A stretch of DNA of 64,000 bases from Methylococcus sp. EFPC2 (GTDB taxonomy: Bacteria; Pseudomonadota; Gammaproteobacteria; Methylococcales; Methylococcaceae). Both the position numbers and the translations under genes were made by a program. Under the pieces are notes generated by a model that ran no database searches, was not told the DNA's origin, and was given only the letters and a program-made list of their open reading frames with translations. Positions 1 through 8,909 of this stretch are shown here, piece after piece. Every line of letters begins with the position of its first letter. The first letter of the stretch is position 1. The stretch covers positions 1-64,000 of the forward strand of contig NZ_CP070491.1 of assembly GCF_016925495.1 (NCBI RefSeq), in the 5' to 3' direction.

Positions 1-366
1 GTACTGCGCATCCTGACAGACCGCGGCACCGAGTACTGTGGCAAGGCCGAAACGCACGACTATCAGCTCTATCTGGCGCTCAACGACATCGAGCACACCA
101 AGACCCGGGCGCATCATCCACAGACCAATGGCATCTGCGAACGCTTCCACAAAACCCTGTTACAGGAGTTTTATCAGGTCGCTTTCCGCAAGAAGCTTTA
201 TCTATCCATGGACGAGCTGCAGGCCGACCTGGATGCCTGGATCGACCATTACAACCAGGAGCGAACTCATCAGGGTAAGATGTGCTGCGGACGCACACCC
301 CTACAAACACTTCATGCTGGAAAGGAGGTGTGGGACCAAAAAGTCAGCCACTTGAATTTGATCTGA
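1..366 (+). CDS. IS481/IS3-type transposase, C-terminal part
   Basis: This is the C-terminal 121 residues of a DDE transposase with an rve-type integrase core; the start is upstream of the window. The second catalytic Asp sits in TDRGTEYCG, the motif HHPQTNGICERFHKT carries the catalytic Glu, and a WIDHYNQERTHQG block follows, all typical of IS481/IS3 enzymes. The frame is intact to the TGA at 364-366. It lies against the 3' end of lapD on the opposite strand and seems to have inserted in the intergenic space without breaking that gene. IS481 rather than IS3 is a judgement from overall sequence flavour and the TGT...ACA end. Confidence 0.8.
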   Translation, partial: VLRILTDRGTEYCGKAETHDYQLYLALNDIEHTKTRAHHPQTNGICERFHKTLLQEFYQVAFRKKLYLSMDELQADLDAWIDHYNQERTHQGKMCCGRTPLQTLHAGKEVWDQKVSHLNLI

Positions 367-419
367 CAACCAGGCGCACCCAAAACGGGTAACTGTCAGA
401 TCAAGTCTGAACTTCTACA
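1..419 (+). mobile_element. IS481-like insertion sequence, right end only
   Basis: The window opens inside an insertion sequence. Its transposase frame ends at 366, and the element appears to finish with an inverted-repeat-like end at 394-419 that starts TGTCAGATC and finishes CTACA, the TGT...ACA pattern usual for IS481 ends. An internal inverted pair, ATCTGACA (361-368) and TGTCAGAT (394-401), could form a hairpin just after the stop codon. The left end lies outside the window, so the family call rests on the catalytic domain and this one end. Confidence 0.6.
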
Positions 420-449
420 CTTGAGGGGTGGCGGGAACGGAGTGAGCCT

Positions 450-484
450 CCTCACTCCTCACTCCTCACTCCTCACTCCTCACT
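450..484. repeat. Heptanucleotide tandem repeat (CCTCACT)x5
   Basis: Five perfect head-to-tail copies of CCTCACT, with partial copies on each side, lie at the 3' end of lapD. On the minus strand the unit reads AGTGAGG and includes TGA, so lapD stops in the repeat (466-468). Gain or loss of units would therefore change only what lies beyond the stop codon. Confidence 0.85.
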
Positions 485-2406
485 CCTCCACTCTCCAGCC
501 CATCCACCCAGTGGCCCTGCACGCCGTCCACGCCCAATTCGACCAACTGGGCTTGCTGGGCTTCGCTTTCCACCTGGGTGGCGATGAGCGTCAGGTTAAG
601 GCCGTGGGCCAAATGGGCGAGCGACTGTAGATAAAAGCGGCCGCTCACGTCGTCCAGGATGCGGCGGACGAGGGTGCCATCGAGCTTGAGATAGTCCGGG
701 CGCCAGTCGAGCAGATAGCCGAAGTCCGCGAACCGTCTTCCGAACCGGTCCAGCCCTATACCCACGCCGCGCTCGCGCAGCTTTTTCAGTGCGTGTCCGA
801 CGGATTCGCGGTGGGTGAGGAAAGCCGCCTCACCGGTTTCCACCAGCAGCCGCCCGCCGACATCGCGCGGCGACAAGGCATCCAGCAGGTCGTTCACAAA
901 GCGCTCGTCGGCAAGCGATTCCGCGGCCAGATTCACCGCGCAGGGCGGGCCGTTTCGATCTGCGCGCTTCAGTTCGGCGAGCACGAGGGCGATCACCTGA
1001 CGGTCGAGTTCACCCTGCAGGCCATTACGTTCGGCGAACGGCAGGAAGGCGTGGGCTGGAAGCAGGCGGCCGTCCGCATCCGGCAGTCGGGCGTAGGCTT
1101 CCCGATGCAGGGAAATACCGCGCCGCGGGTCGGCCACGGCCTGCCAGCGCAGGGACAGCGTTTGGTTAGCGAGTTGTGTCTTCAGCCACAGATCACGTTC
1201 CTGCTCGTCTTGCGGGTTCCGTGGTTCGCTGACGATGAGGCCGGCGCCTTGGGCTTGCGCCCGCCGCAGGGCCGCGTCGGCCAGCGAGAGCGCTTCTGTC
1301 GCAGTCAGGCCGTCGGTCAGTTCGCAGATCCCGAAACAGGCGGTAAGCGGCGGATCGCCGTTGCCGCTGGCCACAGTATCCGTCAGTTCGGCCTGTAGGC
1401 ATGCGGCCAGCCGGGACATGGGCTCCGGCCCCAGGTTTTCAGCAAGCAGGGCGAAGGTGGCGCTTTCAAGGCGTACCAGGAGCGCGCCGCTCTGTCCCTT
1501 GACGGCCCGCTTCAGCGTTTTCGCGGCCGCGGACAGGATGCGGTCGGCGTTGGCCCGACCCAGTCGGGCGTTGAGGGCTTGAAATCCATCGATCTGGATC
1601 AGCATCAACTGGCGGGTTTCGTTCGTTTCCCAGGTTTCCGCCAGGGCGTTCTGCAGGAAGCGTGCATTGGGCAGGCCAGTGAGTGGATCGCGGTAGGCGA
1701 GTTCGCGCAGGCTTTCCGCGGAGGCCGAGTATTCGCTGAAAAGTCCGCGGAATTTGTCCGATAGCAGGTTCAGGGCCTCGGTGATACGGCGCAGTTCGCG
1801 GATGCGCGGCAGGTTTTTCTGCGTGGTGAATTCGAGACGGGCAACGCGCAAGGCCTGATCTTCCAGGGTGCGCAGGGAAGCCAGTATCCAGCGCAGTCCC
1901 GCGGCGACCAGCAGGCTGGACGCCAGCCAGCCCAGCACGAACCAGCGTCCCAGCGACCACAGGTCCAGCCAAAGGGCGCGGTAGGCATAACCCGGATGAC
2001 TGCCGACGGTCACCATGCCGGATTGTTTCCAGCCGTTCATGATAGGCGCACCCAGCAGGGGGGTGGGCAGGGGAAGGGCGGCAACCAGCCAGCCCGGTAC
2101 ATCGGTAGGCCGGGGGTTGGCTTGGCGTTCGATCAGCTGGGATCCGTCGGCCGCGCGCACCAGGATGGTCTGGTAATAGCCCCCGTCGAAGATCGCGTCG
2201 ACCAGGCTTTCCGCCCCGGCGAGGTCGTTGGCGGCCAGATAGGGCTGCAGGGCGAGGCCCAGCGCGATGGCGGTGTCTTGGGCATGCGAGGCCAGTTGTT
2301 CCTTCCATTGCTCGCGGTTGTGCTGAGCTACGATGGCGAGGGCTCCTACCGTGATCGGCAGCAAGAGCAGGGTCATCAACAGGGTGATGAGGCGCGATAG
2401 CGTCAT
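466..2406 (-). CDS. lapD: LapD-like c-di-GMP receptor (degenerate GGDEF-EAL)
   Basis: An inner-membrane c-di-GMP receptor of 646 residues. It has an N-terminal membrane helix (about 4-24), a periplasmic LapD/MoxY-type sensor region, a second helix near 158-180, a HAMP-like linker, then GGDEF and EAL domains. Both domains look catalytically dead: the GGDEF signature is replaced by a sequence like RLESATFALL, and the EAL motif reads REAYARL. This fits a binding protein rather than an enzyme. The start is taken at 2406 because its ATG overlaps the lapG stop (ATGA), although the frame stays open upstream. In the known family, LapD bound to c-di-GMP sequesters LapG at the membrane and so keeps an adhesin on the cell surface. 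No LapA-type adhesin is encoded in this window. Confidence 0.85.
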   Translation of the reverse strand: MTLSRLITLLMTLLLLPITVGALAIVAQHNREQWKEQLASHAQDTAIALGLALQPYLAANDLAGAESLVDAIFDGGYYQTILVRAADGSQLIERQANPRPTDVPGWLVAALPLPTPLLGAPIMNGWKQSGMVTVGSHPGYAYRALWLDLWSLGRWFVLGWLASSLLVAAGLRWILASLRTLEDQALRVARLEFTTQKNLPRIRELRRITEALNLLSDKFRGLFSEYSASAESLRELAYRDPLTGLPNARFLQNALAETWETNETRQLMLIQIDGFQALNARLGRANADRILSAAAKTLKRAVKGQSGALLVRLESATFALLAENLGPEPMSRLAACLQAELTDTVASGNGDPPLTACFGICELTDGLTATEALSLADAALRRAQAQGAGLIVSEPRNPQDEQERDLWLKTQLANQTLSLRWQAVADPRRGISLHREAYARLPDADGRLLPAHAFLPFAERNGLQGELDRQVIALVLAELKRADRNGPPCAVNLAAESLADERFVNDLLDALSPRDVGGRLLVETGEAAFLTHRESVGHALKKLRERGVGIGLDRFGRRFADFGYLLDWRPDYLKLDGTLVRRILDDVSGRFYLQSLAHLAHGLNLTLIATQVESEAQQAQLVELGVDGVQGHWVDGLESGGVRSEE

Positions 2407-3098
2407 GGCAGATGGGCTCCCAAAGTGTCGCCGTCCAGTTCGTGTTGCATGCGCGTCAGCAGCTCGCGCCAGAGTCCGAGATCGTTGCTCGTGCGTCCGC
2501 GTTCCTTGGCGCGCCACAGGCCGGCGCCATTGAAGCCATAGATCGGCATCAGATCGCGCCGCTGGCTGGCCGGCAATATGGCCGGATTGAGGTTGTCGAG
2601 TATCAGCGGTTCGGCACTGGGCAGGGGGTAGTAACTCAGCACCATGTGCGCCTGGATCTTGCCTTGCTCGGGTATGAAAGCCTTGACGTAGCTGATGCGT
2701 AGCTTGTCGTCGGCGATGCCCAGGCGGCGCAGGGTGAAATATTTGGCGATGGCGAAGTCCTCACAATCCCCTCCCTTGGTGACCAGCAGCTCGATGGGCG
2801 TGGCCCAGTAGTTTTCCTGGCCCCAATGCGCGCTGTCATCTTTTTGCGGGATGCGGTTGAAGAAGGCATTGACGGTGGCCAGCGTGTCGATTTCGTTGGT
2901 GCCGGGGTTGGAGTCCATGAGTTTCTTCCATTCCAGCAGGCGGCTTTTTGCCTCCTCACCGTATTGACGCGTCACATCCTTGAGCAGTTTGTCGGTCAAT
3001 TCGAGGGTGGGTTCGGCCAGGACCATAAAGGCGGCCAGCCACAAGCCCAGGAGCAGGCTTCCGCCCCGGCGGGGCACAGTCACCCTAGGCGCGCGCAT
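2403..3098 (-). CDS. lapG: LapG-like periplasmic cysteine protease
   Basis: A bacterial transglutaminase-like cysteine proteinase (DUF920/LapG). From the ATG at 3098 it has 231 residues with a hydrophobic export signal (SLLLGLWLAAFMVLAEP). The catalytic Cys is near residue 112 in GGDCEDFA, the His is in QAHMVLSY, and the Asp is in ILDNLNP. LapG homologues cut the N terminus of a large surface adhesin when released by LapD. The frame is open up to 3182, but an upstream start would overlap the RMD1 gene and spoil the signal peptide. Its TGA overlaps the lapD ATG, so the two are probably translationally coupled. Confidence 0.85.
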   Translation of the reverse strand: MRAPRVTVPRRGGSLLLGLWLAAFMVLAEPTLELTDKLLKDVTRQYGEEAKSRLLEWKKLMDSNPGTNEIDTLATVNAFFNRIPQKDDSAHWGQENYWATPIELLVTKGGDCEDFAIAKYFTLRRLGIADDKLRISYVKAFIPEQGKIQAHMVLSYYPLPSAEPLILDNLNPAILPASQRRDLMPIYGFNGAGLWRAKERGRTSNDLGLWRELLTRMQHELDGDTLGAHLP

Positions 3099-3118
3099 GA
3101 ACGGCGTCCCGGTTCCCG

Positions 3119-3904
3119 CTAGAACAGTTTTTCGTAGAGGGAAAGGGCGATCTCGACGACGATGAGGATGACGATGTACCACTCGACGCGCAGGCTCTTG
3201 CGGGTGTTGACCAGGTCCAGATAGGTCTCGGCGGTACGCGAAACCAGGTCGAGCTTGCGCGACAGCCAGACGTCGCGCTCGCGCAATTCGTATTCGGTCG
3301 CCAGGCGCTCGTAGAGCCGGTCGAGCTCGGCGTCGTCCCAGACGATCTCGGGCTTCTCGGTCACCTCGGCGCGGCCCACGGTGCGGGCGAGTATGGAAAG
3401 CACGGTGCCGATCTGGTTGAGGATGTCGGTCTTGCCGCGCGCAGGGTCCAGGCCGCGGCTGAGGCGCTCGGCCAGTTGTTCGATGGGATCGAAGGCCGCG
3501 GCCACGCTTTGTTCGTAATAGGACAGCACGCAGCTTTTGGCCAGCACGTGGGCGACGACTTGTAAGCGTCCCACCGAGGCCTCGCGCAAGGGCAGCCGGC
3601 CTTCCGCGTCCAGGCGCTCGGTGCTTACCGGGTCTATCACCAGAGTGACCTCCTCGATCTCTGGCTCGGGGAAGGGGTCGCGCACCGAATCTTCCAGGCT
3701 GCGCAGGATGTCGGACTCTTCCTGCTGGGTCAGGCCGAAGGTTACGACCACGCCGAAGCGGAAGATCATGCTGTAGCCGTGCTGTCCGATCAGCATGACG
3801 ACCGGCCCGGCCGCCCGGCTACCGGTACGCGCCAGTTCGCGCAGGTCTATCCGGCTGCCCAGAAAAAGGGCCCGGGCCGACAGGGTTTTCGCTGCTTCCG
3901 CCAT
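3119..3904 (-). CDS. RMD1/YagE family (DUF155) protein
   Basis: A 261-residue protein of the RMD1/DUF155 family. The conserved core runs through residues about 45-225 (GYSMIFRFGVVVTFG, ILARTVGRAEVTEKPEIVWDD), and there is one C-terminal membrane helix (WYIVILIVVEIALSLYE). In eukaryotes relatives sit in mitochondrial or vacuolar membranes; the bacterial role is unknown. It ends 21 bases before the chosen lapG start, so the three minus-strand genes may form one operon. No link to adhesin control is known. Confidence 0.8.
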   Translation of the reverse strand: MAEAAKTLSARALFLGSRIDLRELARTGSRAAGPVVMLIGQHGYSMIFRFGVVVTFGLTQQEESDILRSLEDSVRDPFPEPEIEEVTLVIDPVSTERLDAEGRLPLREASVGRLQVVAHVLAKSCVLSYYEQSVAAAFDPIEQLAERLSRGLDPARGKTDILNQIGTVLSILARTVGRAEVTEKPEIVWDDAELDRLYERLATEYELRERDVWLSRKLDLVSRTAETYLDLVNTRKSLRVEWYIVILIVVEIALSLYEKLF

Positions 3905-4047
3905 CGAAGGACTCCCTTGGAATGTGCCGCGCTCAGCTTATCACGCCGGCCGCGTTTTCCGCCTGCTCGGCCGGCGGCGCGATTGCCAATAGCGCTCCCG
4001 CTCCCTAGGATCCGACTCTGGTTTCATTACCCCGGAGTCATGACGCG

Positions 4048-4839
4048 ATGGATGAAGTGGATTACGAGATTTTCGGCACGGAGATGCAGTACGTCGAGGT
4101 CGAGCTGGATCCCGGCGAAGCGGCGGTGGGCGAAGCCGGCGCGATGATGTACATGCAGGACGGCATCGAGATGGACACCGTGTTCGGTGACGGCTCGCAG
4201 CAAGGCGGCCTGTTCAGCAAACTGCTGGGCGCGGGCAAGCGTTTGCTCACCGGCGAATCCCTGTTCACCACGGTGTTCTACAACCAGGGCGGCGGCAAGC
4301 GCCGCGTCGCCTTCGCGGCCCCTTATCCCGGCAAGATCGTCCCGGTGCATCTGGCCGAGGTCGGCGGCACGCTGATCTGCCAGAAGGATGCATTCCTCTG
4401 CGCCGCCAAGGGCGTGTCCTTGGGCATCGCCTTCCAGAAGAAGCTGGGTGTCGGCCTGTTCGGCGGCGAAGGATTCATCATGGAACGGCTGGAAGGCGAC
4501 GGCTGGGCCTTCGTCCATGCCGGCGGCACCCTGCTGGAGCGCACCCTGGCACCCGGCGAGCGATTGCGGGTCGATACCGGCTGCGTGGTGGCTTTTCAGC
4601 CCACGGTGGATTTCGACATCCAGTACGTCGGCAAGATCAAATCCGCCCTGTTCGGCGGCGAAGGCCTGTTCTTCGCCAACCTGAGCGGTCCCGGCAAGGT
4701 CTGGCTGCAATCGCTACCCCTTTCGCGCCTGGCCAATCGCATCCTGTCCGCCTCCTCGGCCGGCCTGGGCCGCGGCAAGGACGAAGGTTCGCTGCTGGGC
4801 GGCGTGGCGCTGGGCGATCTGTTCGGCGGCGACGACTGA
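4048..4839 (+). CDS. TIGR00266/AIM24 family protein
   Basis: A 263-residue protein of the AIM24/TIGR00266 family. Characteristic stretches are [16 protein letters not shown] near the N terminus, the Gly-rich [13 protein letters not shown] block and a second [14 protein letters not shown] block, giving the repeated beta-rich fold of the family. No signal peptide is visible. The ATG follows a short intergenic stretch after the divergent RMD1 gene. The biochemical role of the family in bacteria is not established. A repeat-rich spacer separates it from the next gene. Confidence 0.85.
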   Translation: MDEVDYEIFGTEMQYVEVELDPGEAAVGEAGAMMYMQDGIEMDTVFGDGSQQGGLFSKLLGAGKRLLTGESLFTTVFYNQGGGKRRVAFAAPYPGKIVPVHLAEVGGTLICQKDAFLCAAKGVSLGIAFQKKLGVGLFGGEGFIMERLEGDGWAFVHAGGTLLERTLAPGERLRVDTGCVVAFQPTVDFDIQYVGKIKSALFGGEGLFFANLSGPGKVWLQSLPLSRLANRILSASSAGLGRGKDEGSLLGGVALGDLFGGDD

Positions 4840-4865
4840 TCAGACAGCAATGTCACGCAGTATTC

Positions 4866-5014
4866 CCTCTCCCACTGGGAAGGTCGCGGCTGAAGCGACG
4901 TTTGCGATTGGACGAGGGCAGGGTGAGGGAACTACTCGGATGTTCACCGCCTTGCCGGTAGCCTCCGGTGCTTCAGTCCCTCACCCCAACCCCTCTCCCA
5001 AAGGGCGAGGGGCT
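4866..5014. repeat. Inverted-repeat element (GGTGAGGGA / TCCCTCACC)
   Basis: An intergenic element with opposed GCAGGGTGAGGGA and TCCCTCACCCC arms and flanking CCTCTCCCA motifs. It resembles the short palindromic elements scattered in many proteobacterial genomes, and a related CTTCTCCCAAAGAGAGAAG motif lies at 43501. It carries no coding signal. Confidence 0.6.
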
Positions 5015-5066
5015 TAATTCAACACCAAGGACCCTCTCGCTGGCTCAATGAAACGATCGGCACATC

Positions 5067-6173
5067 ATGAAATCTGACACTGAAGTTTCAGGCGCGGCAC
5101 GCGGCGCGTTCGCGGGCCGCTTGTTCGGTCCGGATTTACCCGGCGCCGGGGTTCTAGCCGAATGCCGCTGGGGCGCGGGCGTGGTTTATCTGCGCTGCGG
5201 CGAGCGGCGCATCGACGTCGCCGTCGCCCGCTTGTATATCGAGGCCGCCGGCTTCAACCACGGCCAGACGCGCGTGAGCTGGGCGGGTGAAGGCGGCGAT
5301 TACGCCTTGTTCCTCGAACACGGCGCCGCGCAGGCCTTTGCTGCCGCGGCTCCGGCCGAACTGGCGCTCGGCTTGCGGGCGGCGGGGCAAACGCGTCGGG
5401 GGCTGGAGCACCGTTTTCGTCTGGGTTGGGCCGTGCTGGGCGGAGTCTTGGCCGCGCCGCTGCTGGCGCTGATGGTTTTCCTGGCCAAGGCCGATGACAT
5501 CGCCGATTGGGTGGCCGAGCACGTGCCGCCGGAATTCGAGGCGCAGCTCGGCGATGGCGTGTTGCAGCAGACCCGCGCCCAGAGCAAGCTCAGCGACGAC
5601 AGTCCCGCCGCCAAAACGGTGCGCGGAATCGGCGAGCGGCTGGTGCCGGGCAGCCGCCACCATTACCGCTGGTTCGTTGCCGACAATCCGGAGATCAATG
5701 CATTCGCCGCGCCCGGCGGCGTGGTGGTAGTCAACGCCGGGCTGATCGCCGCCGTGGACAATGGCGAAGAACTGGCCGGCGTGCTGGCGCACGAAGTGTC
5801 CCACGTCGAACTGCGCCACAGCGTGAAGGCCGCGGTCAAGATGCTGGGCCTGCGCGCATTGTGGTCGCTGGCACTGGGCGATTATTCCGGCACCCTGGCC
5901 GGCGAAGCCGCCGCCCAACTCACCGGCCTGAAGTTCTCCCGCGACGCCGAAGCCCAAGCCGACCTGGAAGGCCTGCACCGCCTCGCTGCCGCGGGCATCT
6001 CGCCGGCCGGCATGCCCAGCTTCTTCGCCAAGCTGGCGGAAAAGGAGGGCGCGGCCAAGCTCCCGGCCCTGCTCTCCACCCATCCCCTATCCGAAGACCG
6101 CCGCGAGCGCCTGCAAACCGAACTGGCAGCCTTGCCCAAAAGAGATTACCCGCCGCTGCCTTTTCAAAAGTAG
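5067..6173 (+). CDS. M48 family metalloprotease
   Basis: A 368-residue membrane-associated peptidase of family M48. An N-terminal region of about 110 residues is followed by one membrane helix (AVLGGVLAAPLLALMVFL) and a catalytic domain. The zinc motif HEVSH is at residues 242-246, and the downstream Glu ligand is probably in SRDAEAQADLEGL. Relatives (HtpX, BepA/LoiP type) act in envelope protein quality control; this specific role is unproven. The last ~108 codons are duplicated as non-coding fragments at 39407-39733 and, shorter, at 39891-40033. A MITE-like repeat begins immediately after the stop codon. Confidence 0.85.
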   Translation: MKSDTEVSGAARGAFAGRLFGPDLPGAGVLAECRWGAGVVYLRCGERRIDVAVARLYIEAAGFNHGQTRVSWAGEGGDYALFLEHGAAQAFAAAAPAELALGLRAAGQTRRGLEHRFRLGWAVLGGVLAAPLLALMVFLAKADDIADWVAEHVPPEFEAQLGDGVLQQTRAQSKLSDDSPAAKTVRGIGERLVPGSRHHYRWFVADNPEINAFAAPGGVVVVNAGLIAAVDNGEELAGVLAHEVSHVELRHSVKAAVKMLGLRALWSLALGDYSGTLAGEAAAQLTGLKFSRDAEAQADLEGLHRLAAAGISPAGMPSFFAKLAEKEGAAKLPALLSTHPLSEDRRERLQTELAALPKRDYPPLPFQK

Positions 6174-6175
6174 AG

Positions 6176-6512
6176 CCATAGGATGCGCTGAGCTTGCGAA
6201 GCGAATTGCTCGCGTACAAGACGGCAAAATGACCGACTATCGCCGGTTCAATATGGTTTTTTTACAGTTAATTTTGCCGAGCGTCAGGGTAATATTTTAT
6301 TCGTTGAAAATATCGATCTACTACGAATGACCTTCCGCCATAGCCAAGGGCGAAAGAATTTCTGCAAGCCGCATCAGATGGCGCGAGCAGGGTTTATGGC
6401 AGTGCCGGTTTTGGGAATATTTATTGACCGAGCAGGAGAGTTTTTCATCGAAACCGGTTATTGACGTAAGCCTACGCGCGCGATGCGCTTCGTGGCCTCA
6501 GCACATCCTATG
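6176..6512. repeat. MITE-like repeat, copy A (CCATAGGATGCGCTGAG ends)
   Basis: A 337-base element begins CCATAGGATGCGCTGAG and ends CTCAGCACATCCTATG, giving near-perfect terminal inverted repeats. Its ends match copies at 40531-40882 and 39324-39405, while the centre differs from copy to copy. It starts within three bases of the M48 stop codon. No transposase is encoded, so it would need to be moved by another element. Confidence 0.8.
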
Positions 6513-6609
6513 ATCCTCCATCGTCTCCACGATTTACACCACTTCCGTGCCGCCGGCCGGCCGCCATGCAGGCTCACCGACCGCGGCGCTACGTCGTCGA
6601 CTTCCGCCG

Positions 6610-6738
6610 TCAAGGCGGCAAGGTGAACGCCAGCAGCGGATCACCCATCCGATAAATTTTCTCCTTGCGCAACTCCGCCGCAAACAGCTCAGTCTTGATC
6701 GCGCTCTTTGGGGACTTCGGCGCCTTTGCCTTAGTCAT
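6610..6738 (-). pseudogene. Probable IS5-type transposase N-terminal relic
   Basis: A 42-codon minus-strand frame encodes a Lys-rich start and the block FAAELRKEKIYRMGDPLL, which resembles the extreme N terminus of IS5-family transposases (a -LxxLGDPL- pattern). It then stops. Nothing of the catalytic domain follows, so it is read as a truncated relic or an unrelated small frame. The rest of the 6513-6832 spacer shows no gene. Confidence 0.35.
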
Positions 6739-6832
6739 GGCCGTAGCTCACGCAGCTGGATTGACGATAGCCCCATTTTACCGGGCAGAAGTCGAATAGC
6801 AGAGGTTTTTCGAGGTGCCAAGTATTAGCGAG

Positions 6833-8380
6833 TTAATACGCGTTAGGGTCGCGGAATACCTTGATCATGGTCCGAAAAATGATCTTAAGATCCAACAGCA
6901 AGCTCCAGTGTTGGATATATTGCAGGTCATAGGTCACTCTTTGTTCCATTTTTTCGAGCGTATCGGTTTCACCCCGGCAGCCACTCACTTGCGCCAACCC
7001 TGTGATACCGGGTTTCACCTTATGTCTTAGCATGTATTGAGATATTTCTTTGCGATATTGCTCATTATGCGCAACAGCATGTGGTCTTGGACCGACGATG
7101 GACATGCGGCCCTGAAGCACATTAAAAAACTGAGGTAACTCATCGAGCGACGTTCTGCGCAAAAAAGCGCCAAATGGCCGAATCCGTGGGTCACTGCGGG
7201 TGGCCTGTTGGACGTTGGAGCCGTTCTCACACACTGTCATAGTTCGAAACTTCCACACATCAATGGCTTTACCATCCACGCCATAACGCCGCTGCCTGAA
7301 AATCACCGGTCCGGGGGAGCTGATTTTGACGCCAATGGCAATAAGTACCATCGGAATCAACGCAAACAAGAGTATCAGTGCCGAAAGCAATAAATCTTCG
7401 GCACGCTTGATCAATCCGTCGAGGGGCTCTTGATCAAAGGGGGAGCCATAAACGCTGAAGCACGGAATACCCTGTATCATCACGCAACGCGAGCTGACCA
7501 GATTGAAAACGAATAGATCGGGTACATAGAATACTGTAGCTGTCGTATCCCCCAATTTTTCCATGATTTCCCGCACCCGTATTTCCGCTTGCAACGGCAG
7601 GCATACAAAGACAACCTCCACATGCCCTGTCCGAGCGTCCTCATAGAGTTGGGAAAACCCGCCTTTCAACTCTCCATCAGCACACTCTAACCGACGACCT
7701 CCTTCGGGTTTTCGATCGTCGTAATACCCTATCAAACGATACCCCAATGAAGGCATTTCATTAAAAGAGGAAAGCAATCTCTTACCTAGATGGTTTGCCC
7801 CGACGACGCCCATGCCAATCGTATTCCTTTCAGGTACTGGAGAGGCTCTGACGAGGTAATGGTACGAGGCATGAAAAGTGCCTATGGCGATCAATGTCAC
7901 GATCAACCAAATGGCGACAGTAAGCCGGGAAGTTTCCACACCAAATTTCGAGAAAAAGAAGAATAAGACGAGCGTCAATACCGTTAATAACCATGCGCTA
8001 GTAATGCGAAACAGGCTGTCGGAAAGTGTCGTTCCGCGCCAATTAACATAAACCTCGTTGTACTCGGCGAAAAATTGAAACAATAGTAGTCCGGTGATCG
8101 CGTATGTCAGGTAAAGCTCGCTCCAAGCGTATTCACCCGGCCAGTAGAAATTGAGGACCAGCATTGCGCCCCAGAGCGACATCAGCACGATACAACTGTC
8201 TATTACGCGAACCAACGCTTGCTGCTTGGTTTGGTGCTGGCGAACGAACGCCTGCCCATAGTTGAGTTTGTATTCCGTGCTATGCATGGCGGCGAGACTA
8301 TTTCCCGGCAAAGGGCTGGACATGGACGCGGAGTTCTCCGTAGAAATGGGCAACGCTAATGTCGCACTACAGTGTTGCAT
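6833..8380 (-). CDS. Polyprenyl-phosphate sugar phosphotransferase (WcaJ-like)
   Basis: A 515-residue polyprenyl glycosylphosphotransferase that would start the polysaccharide by moving a sugar-1-phosphate onto undecaprenyl phosphate. The N-terminal half has four or more membrane helices and a Rossmann-like region (VVGANHLGKRLLSSF). A helix near 340 leads to the bacterial sugar transferase domain with SSPGPVIFRQRRYG, DVWKFRTM, RRTSLDELPQFFNVL and VKPGITGLAQVSG, the standard signature. Later in-frame ATGs at 8323 and 8287 are possible starts. It is transcribed away from the rest of the locus across a ~530-base spacer. Whether glucose or galactose is loaded cannot be told from sequence. Confidence 0.9.
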   Translation of the reverse strand: MQHCSATLALPISTENSASMSSPLPGNSLAAMHSTEYKLNYGQAFVRQHQTKQQALVRVIDSCIVLMSLWGAMLVLNFYWPGEYAWSELYLTYAITGLLLFQFFAEYNEVYVNWRGTTLSDSLFRITSAWLLTVLTLVLFFFFSKFGVETSRLTVAIWLIVTLIAIGTFHASYHYLVRASPVPERNTIGMGVVGANHLGKRLLSSFNEMPSLGYRLIGYYDDRKPEGGRRLECADGELKGGFSQLYEDARTGHVEVVFVCLPLQAEIRVREIMEKLGDTTATVFYVPDLFVFNLVSSRCVMIQGIPCFSVYGSPFDQEPLDGLIKRAEDLLLSALILLFALIPMVLIAIGVKISSPGPVIFRQRRYGVDGKAIDVWKFRTMTVCENGSNVQQATRSDPRIRPFGAFLRRTSLDELPQFFNVLQGRMSIVGPRPHAVAHNEQYRKEISQYMLRHKVKPGITGLAQVSGCRGETDTLEKMEQRVTYDLQYIQHWSLLLDLKIIFRTMIKVFRDPNAY

Positions 8381-8909
8381 TGGTATTACGGAGCCAAGTC
8401 CAAAAATAGCTATTAAAATATAGCGCTACGTAATGCCCGCCTCTATCGCAATCTTTATCCAGCCTTTTGGTCTTCGGGTTGGCAGTGGCCGCCGCACTGG
8501 CCATTTATCAAGCTTAAATTGAAGTTCGTACGCATTGCGCACTGATTGGCGCGGTTCGAGCGGTGATGCGGGCGTTCAATGGCTTATCCATTATTTGATA
8601 TCGGAATTCACATATCGCGTGCTCTGGCGGCTACCGACCCCGACGTTACGTCGGTCACACGGACCTTCTGGGCCGTTGGATAGCAAAATGCCGTAAATAC
8701 GCGTCGTCATCGAATTGACATAACTACTCATTACAATGCGCGCCTGATTTGCTTTTTTGGCCTAGGTAAAATTTGTACGCACTCCTTCTTCGGATCTTAG
8801 GCGAACGGCAACTAATTGATTGTGCAGATAATGCAGCGCTGGTTAACCGTGGATGAAGCCAACCGGTGTACGGGGTCCTTTTGGATGGTTTTAATGTTTT
8901 GGTGTGATA
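8381..8909. other. Divergent intergenic region of the polysaccharide locus
   Basis: This 529-base spacer separates the minus-strand sugar transferase from the plus-strand genes and should hold both promoters. A palindrome, CCGACGTTACGTCGG, lies near 8640-8655 and is a possible operator. No convincing sigma-54 (-24/-12) site was seen, and no gene or RNA was recognised. Confidence 0.4.

Noticed and set aside
450-484. Tandem repeat considered as a CRISPR array
   Set aside because: The unit is seven bases with no spacers and no cas genes nearby; it is a simple tandem repeat.
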